Origin: Bacteroidota bacterium
GTDB taxonomy: Bacteria; Bacteroidota; Ignavibacteria; Ignavibacteriales; Ignavibacteriaceae
Direction: 5' to 3'
Length of the DNA: 55,384 nt
Assembly: GCA_022708025.1 (NCBI GenBank)
Contig: JAKIZM010000017.1
Location: 1 to 55,384 of the forward strand
In this document: one piece after another, positions 27,878 through 36,777 of the stretch
Layout of the letters: each line of letters opens with the position of its first letter
Position numbering within the stretch: the first letter of the stretch is position 1
The notes under the pieces: model-generated
Database searches by the model: none
The model's input: the letters and a program-made list of their open reading frames with translations, nothing else
What the model was told of the DNA's origin: nothing
Program-made: the position numbers and the translations under genes

Positions 27878-28962
27878 TGTGTATCTGTTGATAATTTAAA
27901 TCTAATAATCTGGTTTTTGCCGGCATCAAGTACATAGAGCACCTTATCAAAAAAGGCAACTCCTACAGGTTCAACAAAGAATTTTGATCCTCCAAAGGAA
28001 TGCATTTCAACACCACTTGCATTAAACTTTAAAACGCTGTCTTTACCCGCATCAGCAATAAAAATATTTCCTGAAGGATCAATGCAGGAGCCGGTTGGTG
28101 CCTGAAATCTGTTTGGTTTTACAAACGCAACCGGATCTGTACTAGGGTCAAACTTACTGTAATATCTTTCTTCAATTCCCGAAGAATAAAAATAAAACCA
28201 CTGTGCCTTAAAACTTGATTCTCCTGCTAATGTAGCAATAAAATCAATATTTCTTTTATTAAAAGAAGTCATCGAATTAATTCCATTCGCGGAAATCAAT
28301 CCCCGGTTTAAAGGATCAATAAATGGAACTCTTCCGATAGTAAGAGTGTCTTTATCAAGCGGTACTAATATATCTCCGCCAGCATTTAGTTTTTTAGGTG
28401 CAAGCTTAAAGATGGAATTATCAGGATTTGAAATACTTGAATTATTCGGGCCAGTTCTGGCAACATAAATTGAATTGTCATAAAATACTGTAACGGCTGT
28501 ATATTTTCTCTGCAGATTAAAATCAGAATCGCGTAAAGGAAGAATTCTTGTTACAGTTGCATTTTCAATCTGATGACCGGCAGCAAATAAATTTATTTTG
28601 TAAAGGGCACTGTAGGTAACATTTGCAGTATCAAATTCAGCACATACATAAAGATTAAGATGATAATCCTGAGCAATGGCAATTGGTCTTTTAATAGATA
28701 ACGCACCGTGCAACTGCCCTGCAATATCAAGCATAACAATTCTGTTATTATCTGTATCACAAACATAGATAAATGGTTCTTTACCCATCAGTATTGCGCG
28801 AGGATTGTTAAATCCGCTCCAGGGTTCTCCATTTTGAATATATAAAGTATCACCGCCGATATTAATATTACCGATATATTGGTCAAACTGTGTAATATCA
28901 AATTTATCGGAACAACTGTAAAGAGTAAGAATTCCGAAAAATATAATTATGTATTTTTTCAT
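27874..28962 (-). CDS. Lipoprotein with NHL-type beta-propeller
   Basis: The 362-residue protein has a lipoprotein signal with lipobox LTLYSC near residue 17, so it is membrane-anchored. The body contains NHL-like repeats such as FIYVCDTDNNRIVMLDIAG, GSCIDPSGNIFIADAGKDSV and VLYVLDAGKNQIIRF, which form a beta-propeller. No catalytic motif is seen; such propellers usually bind proteins or ligands. Its stop overlaps the start of the PLD-like protein gene by ATGA, so the two are translated together and may act together on the surface. Confidence 0.85.
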   Translation of the reverse strand: MKKYIIIFFGILTLYSCSDKFDITQFDQYIGNINIGGDTLYIQNGEPWSGFNNPRAILMGKEPFIYVCDTDNNRIVMLDIAGQLHGALSIKRPIAIAQDYHLNLYVCAEFDTANVTYSALYKINLFAAGHQIENATVTRILPLRDSDFNLQRKYTAVTVFYDNSIYVARTGPNNSSISNPDNSIFKLAPKKLNAGGDILVPLDKDTLTIGRVPFIDPLNRGLISANGINSMTSFNKRNIDFIATLAGESSFKAQWFYFYSSGIEERYYSKFDPSTDPVAFVKPNRFQAPTGSCIDPSGNIFIADAGKDSVLKFNASGVEMHSFGGSKFFVEPVGVAFFDKVLYVLDAGKNQIIRFKLSTDTQ

Positions 28963-29016
28963 TTTTTAAACTTCAATTTTCAAATTACTAATCAAAAAGT
29001 AATTACTGCGATTATT

Positions 29017-29997
29017 TTACAAACCTAATAAAATTGAAAACCTATGCGCTGATCCTAATTTTACAAAATTAGAATAAGCATAATCCAGGCTAACATTTGC
29101 AATACTAACAGGAACATTTACTCCTGCACCAAATGATAGATTTTGTTCATCAACATTAAACTTATATCCGGCTCTTAAATAAAAAGTTCTTTTCCAGTTA
29201 TACTCAACACCAGCAGCAACATTTTCACTGTTATCGTTCGGATGATTAAGCTGTATTGAAGTTGTAACTGAATGCTCTTCATCTTCATAAGGTTCAATAG
29301 CAAATCCGATCCGGAAAATTGTTGGCGGAGCAAAATCCTGCCAATCAGATTTTTTTCTTTTTCCGATTAATATGATTTCACCATCAGGTGCTAAATTGCT
29401 GCCAAAGTTTGAAACACTAACAGCAAATCTTGAAGTTCCTAATCCTGTCCAGTAATAAGTACCAAGGTCTATCATAAAACCACGCATCTTTAACTTGTCA
29501 AGAGTCTCTTCAATATATCTAACAGTTCCTCCGAAACTAAATTTATCAGTCATCTTTCTTGAATAAGTAACTGCAAAAGATATATCACTAAAACCAAAAT
29601 ATTCTCCGGTTCCGAACGGAGCAAATTCAGTAGTTACAGGCATATCCTGCATAGTAAGAGCAATAAAAGAAACACCGAGAGCATTGGTTTCATCAAGATG
29701 ATAAACAGCTCCTAAAAAATCATGATTGATATCAACTACCCATTTATTGTGCGAGAACATAATCTGATTTTCATAGAATTGTGTTAAACCGGCAGGATTC
29801 CAATACAGCGAAGAAGCATCATTAGCAACGGCTACAAAAGCATCTCCCATTGCAGTTGCTCTGCCTCCTACTCCGATTTTAAGAAACTGAACTGCTGATA
29901 TGCCAGCCCGCTGCCCGCCGAGCACAGGAAAAAGCTGACTAAAACCTGTTGAAGTTAATAAAAAACTGATAACAATTATTGTAAATATTTTTTTCAT
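29017..29997 (-). CDS. PorV/PorQ-family outer-membrane protein
   Basis: The 326-residue protein has a signal peptide (ISFLLTSTGFSQ) and the family opening FLKIGVGGRATAMGDAFVAV followed by ANDASSLYWNPAGLT, which is diagnostic for the PorV/PorQ (UPF0164) outer-membrane beta-barrel family. In characterised T9SS systems PorV shuttles cargo from the translocon to the attachment complex. Here it sits between a TonB receptor and T9SS cargo genes, so it may be a dedicated partner for this locus. The C-terminus ends in a beta strand (HRFSILLGL), as barrels do. Confidence 0.9.
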   Translation of the reverse strand: MKKIFTIIVISFLLTSTGFSQLFPVLGGQRAGISAVQFLKIGVGGRATAMGDAFVAVANDASSLYWNPAGLTQFYENQIMFSHNKWVVDINHDFLGAVYHLDETNALGVSFIALTMQDMPVTTEFAPFGTGEYFGFSDISFAVTYSRKMTDKFSFGGTVRYIEETLDKLKMRGFMIDLGTYYWTGLGTSRFAVSVSNFGSNLAPDGEIILIGKRKKSDWQDFAPPTIFRIGFAIEPYEDEEHSVTTSIQLNHPNDNSENVAAGVEYNWKRTFYLRAGYKFNVDEQNLSFGAGVNVPVSIANVSLDYAYSNFVKLGSAHRFSILLGL

Positions 29998-30018
29998 TAC
30001 TAAGTAATAATTCCACTT

Positions 30019-32883
30019 TTAAAATTTTAAGCTAACACCAAACTTTATATTTCTTCTGGTTAAATATCTTGCCGGATTATAAGGATACGCTGAAATCGGT
30101 GCCTGTAAATCAGGATATAACGGATCGTTCCAGGAAAGCGGAGTCGGATCACCATATTCATACGCCTTACCTGTTACAGGATTAATAATAGCCGAGTTCT
30201 TGGTATCAAGAAGATTATTTATTTCCAGAATTACTGAAAACTTTAATTGACCGATTGAAAAATATTTTTCAAAATTAAGATCTATCCAGAACCAATCATT
30301 ACCTATTTTACTATATCTGTCATACTTGCTGGATTCATATTCCGGTCTGCCTGTTTGTGCATCATAGCCGGTAAAGATTACGGGAGTATATCTTTTCCCG
30401 GAACGGAATTGTGAACGAACACTTATATTGTAATCATCAAGTATTCCGTTACCAAAACCAAATAATGCATTGTCTTTTTCAACATAAAAATTAGCAAAGA
30501 TAGAAAAGTTAATCGGACGATCCCACGACATATAAAGTTCTTTTACAGATTCATTTATATCGCCTTTTAAAACCAAAACACCTTCATCAGGAGTTGTGCT
30601 TTTGCCTGTTACAATTGAATAAGTAAAATCCGCTGAACCAGTAAACCATCTTCCGATTCGCTTCTTATATTCAATCTCAATTCCTCTTGAGCGTGCATAA
30701 TCTGAATTAACATAGGTTGTAAAACTTTGTGATGATAATCTTATAGAACTGATCTTAGCTGAGCGTGTACTTACATAATCAAAAATATCTTTATAATAAG
30801 CTGTAATTGTAAGAACATCATCGTTAGTAAATTGAGTTTTAAGTCCAAGTTCATAAGCAACAGTTGTTTCGGGATCTAAATTTGGATTACCAAATTTCTG
30901 ATAAGATGATTGTGCACTTACAGGGTTTAACTTTGCATAAACAAACTGTGGTTTTGGCCATTTACTAAAATGACCATAAGAGAAGAACAACGTTTGATTA
31001 TCAGAAACAGGATGTGAAATTCCTAAACGAGGACTTAGTCTTGCTTTAAATCTTCTGTTCCCAAACCAACTGAATGAGTTATTTTTATAAGACTCTCTTA
31101 CCTGATCCGGAATTGTAATTACATCAGGGTTATCAACCGCATCATCAACATATTTACCGGGGAACCAGAAATCTACTCTTAAACCAAAATTAAGTATCAT
31201 TCCGCTGAAATTAATATTATCCTGAGCATATAATGAACCCATAGCGGGATGTACTTTATATATATCATTATTAAATCCAAGTTCACCAACCCAGGGCTGA
31301 TAAATATCAATCGACTGCATTTCCTGGAAGTGAAAATCAAAACCGGTTTTAAATTTATTTTTCTCATCAAAAAAGCTTGTCAGGTCTCCTCTGATTGAAA
31401 ACTCTTCAACATAATGATCATGCCAAGTTGATGGATTTCCTAAGTCCCAGAATCCGTCACCGGGAATAATTCCAAGAGTATCTCTGTTTATATTATAATA
31501 CTCAATAGGAAAGTTTGGAATATCTTTTGGCTCATTGTATTGATACCATTGTTTTCCGTTTGCATCAGCCCGTAAATGAGTAAAGAAATAATTTATCTTT
31601 AATTCATAAAATGTTTTGGGATTAAGAGTATGTGTAACACTGAAAGTCTGATAAACATTATTATGTGTATATGTATTGGCGCTATCTAAAATATTCTGAT
31701 AAGTGTATTGATAACCAGGACTCGGTTCAACATATTCAAGATTTGATTGTAATGACTGTGAGTTCTGATTAATATTTACAGATTGATTTATTGAATAATT
31801 AAACTTTAAAGTCGGCGAATATTTATAAGTTAGTTTACCCATCCAGAACCAGTTATTTTCCGCTCTTGGTGCAAAATCAGATCCTTTAAATATTGAAGAG
31901 TAAACTTTATTTGCTTTCTTCTTAATATAACCCTGAGCAATACCATCAGTAAGACCGCCGTAGAAATTTCCAAAAAAAGTAAAATCACCGGGCAGTTTTA
32001 ATCCAAGTGCAGGTAATAAAAACGAAGTAACCGGCTCAGGTCCGTTAAGATTTGCTTCAAGTATATCAGTATTAAAAACGAAATGAGATTGTGAACTTCC
32101 CAAATGATCTGTCTTATAAGAAATTGCACCGTGATATTTATCGCTGCCTTCTCTTGTTCTAACATTCACCACACCTGAAGTAGCTTGTCCGAACTCAGCA
32201 TTATATCCGCCGGTTATTATCTCAACTTCTTCAATTGAATTAGCACTTAACTGTAATCCAAAACCAGTACCTGCAAGCGGATCCTGAACAGAAACACCAT
32301 CCAAAAGGAAAGCATTTTCATATGAACGTCCGCCTCTGATATGAATTTCATTATCGGATTTTATTACACCAGCCTGCATACTTACAAGGTCAGTAATGTT
32401 TTCTACTGCAGCAAGTTCTATTTCATCTTTAGAAATAGTTTTTTTGCTTTGAGTTTCTTCAACATCCATAAGAGGTTTTTCACCAACAACTACTACGTCC
32501 TGCCCAAGAGTAAGTACTGTTTCTTCAAGTTCGACATCAAGTTTTTTTGTCTGACCTGCGTTTAACTGATAGCCTGTAAATTGAACAGATTTATATCCTA
32601 TTAGAGAAACTTCAACATTATATGTACCCGGATTTATTGCCTGAATACTGAACTTTCCGTTAATATCAGTAGCAGCACCATAGTAAGTACCTTTTAGAAT
32701 GATATTAACTCCCGGCAGCGCTTCTCCGGTTTCTTTGTCAGTTATTTTTCCGGTAAGCACAGCAGTTTGTGCCTGCGAACTTAGTTGCGCCGAAAATAAA
32801 ATTAAAAACAATGTTATAATTTTTATTGCTGACAGAGCACTAAAATTAATTGTAAGTCTTTTTTTCAGTATATAAAATTTCAT
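30019..32883 (-). CDS. TonB-dependent receptor with N-terminal carboxypeptidase-regulatory-like domain
   Basis: The 954-residue protein has a signal peptide ending near SSQAQ, then a CarboxypepD-reg-like domain (LTGKITDKETGEALPGVNII, about 42-120). A plug follows (about 135-250, with IHIRGGRSYENAFLLDGVSV and GGYNAEFGQATSGVVNVRT) and then a 22-strand-type barrel ending NIKFGVSLKF. Such receptors import large substrates across the outer membrane using TonB. No SusD-like gene is next to it, so it is not a classical polysaccharide locus. Its ATG overlaps the stop of the preceding lipoprotein gene (ATGA). Confidence 0.93.
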   Translation of the reverse strand: MKFYILKKRLTINFSALSAIKIITLFLILFSAQLSSQAQTAVLTGKITDKETGEALPGVNIILKGTYYGAATDINGKFSIQAINPGTYNVEVSLIGYKSVQFTGYQLNAGQTKKLDVELEETVLTLGQDVVVVGEKPLMDVEETQSKKTISKDEIELAAVENITDLVSMQAGVIKSDNEIHIRGGRSYENAFLLDGVSVQDPLAGTGFGLQLSANSIEEVEIITGGYNAEFGQATSGVVNVRTREGSDKYHGAISYKTDHLGSSQSHFVFNTDILEANLNGPEPVTSFLLPALGLKLPGDFTFFGNFYGGLTDGIAQGYIKKKANKVYSSIFKGSDFAPRAENNWFWMGKLTYKYSPTLKFNYSINQSVNINQNSQSLQSNLEYVEPSPGYQYTYQNILDSANTYTHNNVYQTFSVTHTLNPKTFYELKINYFFTHLRADANGKQWYQYNEPKDIPNFPIEYYNINRDTLGIIPGDGFWDLGNPSTWHDHYVEEFSIRGDLTSFFDEKNKFKTGFDFHFQEMQSIDIYQPWVGELGFNNDIYKVHPAMGSLYAQDNINFSGMILNFGLRVDFWFPGKYVDDAVDNPDVITIPDQVRESYKNNSFSWFGNRRFKARLSPRLGISHPVSDNQTLFFSYGHFSKWPKPQFVYAKLNPVSAQSSYQKFGNPNLDPETTVAYELGLKTQFTNDDVLTITAYYKDIFDYVSTRSAKISSIRLSSQSFTTYVNSDYARSRGIEIEYKKRIGRWFTGSADFTYSIVTGKSTTPDEGVLVLKGDINESVKELYMSWDRPINFSIFANFYVEKDNALFGFGNGILDDYNISVRSQFRSGKRYTPVIFTGYDAQTGRPEYESSKYDRYSKIGNDWFWIDLNFEKYFSIGQLKFSVILEINNLLDTKNSAIINPVTGKAYEYGDPTPLSWNDPLYPDLQAPISAYPYNPARYLTRRNIKFGVSLKF

Positions 32884-34457
32884 AATGTTAAATTAAAATC
32901 CTGAAATAGTACTTGGAATAATAATTTTTTAATACTTCCCGGATTACCATTGAGGCGCTGTAAGGGTCCGCCGATAAAAAACAAATTCTTACTGCTGGTT
33001 TCAAACCCGATATGTCCGTTCAATACTCCGCTTGGGAAATAATACAAGGGTTTAACACCAACACCTTTTAATTTAAACGATCTGACTCTTGAAAATGAGC
33101 GGTTAGTAAGCAGGTTTGGATAATTAAGTGAATCACGCGAAGCAATACTTGTATTTGTACCGATAGATGATTTATAGTAACTAGTATCAGATTCAATTGG
33201 TAAAAATCCTTCAATTAATTGCAAATCAATATCATTTGGAAACTGCATTGAGAAAAATATTTTACCGCCTGCATCCAGATAATTCTGCACACTAGCATTT
33301 GCAAGGTCTAATGAAGGATCATTATCTGTGTACCAGATAATTCCATCAAACAATTTAATTGTTTCCAGGAACGTAGTATTCAGATAAGGCAGCTTATTAA
33401 CATTCAAATCAAGTATATCAAATTTGTTAGTCAAACTTAAACTATCCATAAAATCAGAGTAAAACTGCGCAGCATCATCAAGTAAGATATAATCATCAAC
33501 TATTAGAACTTTACCTTTCGGTTTTTTTACAAACCAATTTCTTGATGTATCCGGTAAAGAAATCCAGCCTGATTTTGCACCTGAAATATCTTCAGCCTGA
33601 ACAAAAAATCTGTTATTAGAATCAAATACAAGTCCGGGCAATTTAACCGGAGCAGCATTATTAGGATTGCCATCAATATAAATATCCATTAATGGACTGC
33701 TGTTTGAAAAATCTTTTGTACTGACAGTTATTATTCTTACTCCGCCATTCAGTAAAACAGCATTGTTTGTATCATTAAGCGCAATTTTAATATTAGTAAT
33801 GGTTTCATTTCCATCCAGGTCAAAAACATCCCAGCCAAAAGTCATAGCAGGATAAGAAACATTTGGAATGGTACTTAATACATTCCAGGATATTACCGGA
33901 GCAGAGTTTTTAATTGGTAAAACTATCTTTGCTGGTTGAGGATCTATAACTCCGATATCAATATAATCCTCACCAGCATCCCAGATTCCATTTCCATTTT
34001 TATCAATAAAAGGCTCAGGTCCGTAATTTATGTTATTCTGAAAAATCTGTGAATCATATTTTTCGTTGCCCGAGTTATCCACTGCTGAAACCAGAAAAAT
34101 AAAAGTAGTATCAACTGCGCCGATTTTTAATTCAAACGAGCTGTCATTTTTTGTTGTAAAAGTCCAGTTAACACCATCGAAAGAAAAATAAAATCCGATT
34201 ACCAATCCATCAGGATCATCACCTGACCAATGGAGATTAATTTTACTCGGCTGATAAGAAATGCTTGAATCAGGATCCAGAAAGACCTTTGTAACCGGTG
34301 CTTTATTTGCAATCGGATTATTTGGCATCTCTTCATAACAAGAACTTAACATTATCAATAAGGCAAGGCTTATACCTAAAATTGTTTTTAGATTATAAAC
34401 CTGCCTTAAAAAATAAGTTGTCGAATAATTTAATTTTAAACTACTCTTTATTTTCAA
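32880..34457 (-). CDS. Large surface lipoprotein of unknown function
   Basis: The 525-residue protein has a long N-terminal lead (about 25 residues), then a hydrophobic stretch and lipobox LIMLSSC, so the mature protein is lipid-anchored. A shorter start is possible. A fibronectin-like segment with HWSGDDPDGLVIGFYFSFDG is visible near residue 75. The C-terminal half contains KGKVLIVDDYILLDDAAQFY and LDAGGKIFFSMQFPND, which look like an alpha/beta Rossmann-like or glutamine-amidotransferase-like fold, with no clear active site. It is coupled by ATGA to the TonB receptor, so it may be the receptor's surface partner, as SusD is elsewhere; that is inference. Confidence 0.8.
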   Translation of the reverse strand: MKIKSSLKLNYSTTYFLRQVYNLKTILGISLALLIMLSSCYEEMPNNPIANKAPVTKVFLDPDSSISYQPSKINLHWSGDDPDGLVIGFYFSFDGVNWTFTTKNDSSFELKIGAVDTTFIFLVSAVDNSGNEKYDSQIFQNNINYGPEPFIDKNGNGIWDAGEDYIDIGVIDPQPAKIVLPIKNSAPVISWNVLSTIPNVSYPAMTFGWDVFDLDGNETITNIKIALNDTNNAVLLNGGVRIITVSTKDFSNSSPLMDIYIDGNPNNAAPVKLPGLVFDSNNRFFVQAEDISGAKSGWISLPDTSRNWFVKKPKGKVLIVDDYILLDDAAQFYSDFMDSLSLTNKFDILDLNVNKLPYLNTTFLETIKLFDGIIWYTDNDPSLDLANASVQNYLDAGGKIFFSMQFPNDIDLQLIEGFLPIESDTSYYKSSIGTNTSIASRDSLNYPNLLTNRSFSRVRSFKLKGVGVKPLYYFPSGVLNGHIGFETSSKNLFFIGGPLQRLNGNPGSIKKLLFQVLFQDFNLTL

Positions 34458-34510
34458 AATAATTCCACCTGAACTGGTTTATTAAAATGATATCACATTT
34501 TTTATGATTC

Positions 34511-36757
34511 TTATTTCATCAAGATCATTTTTTTGACATCAGTATAATTATCTGCTTTGACACTATAAAAATAAACGCCGGAAGAAAGTATAGAAGCGTT
34601 GAAATCTATCTTATGAACACCGGCAGATTGAACATCATTTAATAGTGTTGCAACTTCCTGACCCAATACATTATAAATTTTAACCGTTACAAATGCTTCA
34701 TTAGGAATAGAGTACGAAATAACGGTACTTGGATTAAATGGATTAGGATAATTCTGATTAACAACAAAGCTTCCGGGTACTAAATTGTTCTGATCATCAA
34801 CATCAACTGTGTAATTAACAAAGTCATCATTTATTCTTGGTACTAATTTGTAATAGCTGTGTGAAAAATATAAATACCCGGTAAGACTTGTTAAAGTAGC
34901 TCCGCTATCAACTGAAACAAAATTTGGATTGTTACCTAAACTTGCACTCCAATCATTATGGTATTTATGATTTCCATCCTGTAATTCACATCTCATATTA
35001 CCAGTACCATCATTTATAACTATTTCACCAAAATTTCTGCTGCTGCCGCTTCCCGGATCAGGTCCCGGATTGCCATCAGCATTAACATCTGTAATGGTAA
35101 CATTTTCAAATTTAATTAACACAGATTCCCATTGTTCAGCAATAACAGTATTGGAAGGTAAAGTACCGATACTTCCTGTTGTTACTAAAGTTGCTACCGG
35201 AAGTGGATTATTAGAATTGTGAACAACCAGATCTGAAATATTATCAAGTCGTGTAACATCATAATCTTCTTTTACAACACCAGTAACAGTTACATAGTCA
35301 CCCATCTTTAATCCGAAAACATTTTTCGTGGTATTAGCAGCGTTCAACCAGATTCCGCTCCAGGGACCTACTCCATTCTGAATTATTATTCTGTTTGCAC
35401 TGCTTGGTGCTCCAAAGCCCGCACTTGTAAACCTGCCAACAGTATCAGCAGTTACAATTCCGGAAACCGTAACAGGATAATTGTAATAGCCGCTTAATCC
35501 ATTACCAAACGGCGAATATTGTACTTCTTTAATTGTTATAGATCTGTTTAATACAAAATAAAAATATCTTGATGTATTTGGATTAAACGGATTGGTCATT
35601 GATGTACCATTAAGATCAGTAGCTTTAACATAAAAATCAACAAAAGCAGAATCAGCAGCAACTCCAGGTATTGTTCCTGTAAACAAAGTATCACCCGACG
35701 TAGGTGCCATACTAACTGAATCCAAAGCACCGCTGTTTACACGATAAAATATTTTGACACTCTGAATATCTGCCTGAACTCCTTTAGCAATGCAGCTAAC
35801 ATTTACTGACTGATTAGGACCAACTTCCACAACATTTCTTGTAACACTTGTTACTGATGGCGGTAAAACTAATGCATCACCTAAATCTTCCGGATATAGA
35901 GGAACTATCCAATAATCAACACCGATGTTAGGGTTAGATCTCATCGTAAGAATACCACGGATGTAGGAAATATATGTTCCATTAACAGGTGATTCATATC
36001 CAGGTCTTATTCCGTTAGCATTCATTTTAAAGTAAGTCGATTGTGCATAAGCCATTAGATATCTGCCGTGCTCATCATTAATCTTAAAATTGCCTGATGC
36101 ACCACCTGTCCCTGTAACTCTATCAGAAGTAATAAGATTATGATTTGCATCTGCCACTAATTCAACATAAGTACCCATATATTTTCTCATTGAGTAATTA
36201 CCTGTTGTACCGGTAAATAAATCTTCCATATTAATGCGTGTAGGAGCAGGTCTTTCAGGTAAAACTTCAATTTCTTCAATTGGAATCGGAACCGGACTTG
36301 TTATTAAAAATAATTCAGTTGACTGAAAATATGGTGTTACAACTCCTGTGAATTCATATACTGTTGCAGTATCAGCCAGATCAAAAAGGGTTTGTTGTGC
36401 ATTAGCACTTGAACTATCAGCTTGATAAACTTGCATCCCGCCCCACTCCGGATTATCTTTATCCTGAATATAACAAGACCAGGCTTGATTAACCCAAATT
36501 ACAGGTCTTCTATCACCAACACCGGGTTCATTAGAACCAACAACAGTTCTAACCATCACTACACCTCTTACTCTAACAGTATCACCAGCTAACGGTGAAG
36601 GAGGAAAATTTGGATATGTTGTAGAATCAGCCAAATAATTAATATCGTGTAAAGTTACTAAAGGATAATTTTGGCTGAATCCGGAAGTATTAAAAACCAA
36701 CAACAATAATGTTATCAGTCCAAGGATTGAAACAAGGTTTTTAAATCTTTTTTGCAT
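34511..36757 (-). CDS. T9SS-secreted protein with OB-like domains
   Basis: The 748-residue protein has a signal peptide (LVFNTSGFSQ) and a C-terminal T9SS sorting domain (NQNYPNPFNPSTVISYSIP ... DVKKMILMK). Between them lie repeated OB-like beta domains: AGDTVRVRGVVMVRTVVGS near 57, then YPVTVSGIVTADTVGRF and MGDYVTVTGVVKEDYDVTRL in the second half. This arrangement is like the accessory domains of secreted nucleases (from memory), but no nuclease motif is seen. It is probably a binding protein. It shares the OB-like architecture with the PLD-like protein of the same block. Confidence 0.85.
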   Translation of the reverse strand: MQKRFKNLVSILGLITLLLLVFNTSGFSQNYPLVTLHDINYLADSTTYPNFPPSPLAGDTVRVRGVVMVRTVVGSNEPGVGDRRPVIWVNQAWSCYIQDKDNPEWGGMQVYQADSSSANAQQTLFDLADTATVYEFTGVVTPYFQSTELFLITSPVPIPIEEIEVLPERPAPTRINMEDLFTGTTGNYSMRKYMGTYVELVADANHNLITSDRVTGTGGASGNFKINDEHGRYLMAYAQSTYFKMNANGIRPGYESPVNGTYISYIRGILTMRSNPNIGVDYWIVPLYPEDLGDALVLPPSVTSVTRNVVEVGPNQSVNVSCIAKGVQADIQSVKIFYRVNSGALDSVSMAPTSGDTLFTGTIPGVAADSAFVDFYVKATDLNGTSMTNPFNPNTSRYFYFVLNRSITIKEVQYSPFGNGLSGYYNYPVTVSGIVTADTVGRFTSAGFGAPSSANRIIIQNGVGPWSGIWLNAANTTKNVFGLKMGDYVTVTGVVKEDYDVTRLDNISDLVVHNSNNPLPVATLVTTGSIGTLPSNTVIAEQWESVLIKFENVTITDVNADGNPGPDPGSGSSRNFGEIVINDGTGNMRCELQDGNHKYHNDWSASLGNNPNFVSVDSGATLTSLTGYLYFSHSYYKLVPRINDDFVNYTVDVDDQNNLVPGSFVVNQNYPNPFNPSTVISYSIPNEAFVTVKIYNVLGQEVATLLNDVQSAGVHKIDFNASILSSGVYFYSVKADNYTDVKKMILMK

Positions 36758-36777
36758 AGCATTCTCCGAATAAATAA

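Noticed and set aside
30019..32883. Polysaccharide utilisation locus
   Set aside because: There is a SusC-like receptor but no SusD, glycoside hydrolase or polysaccharide lyase gene nearby.
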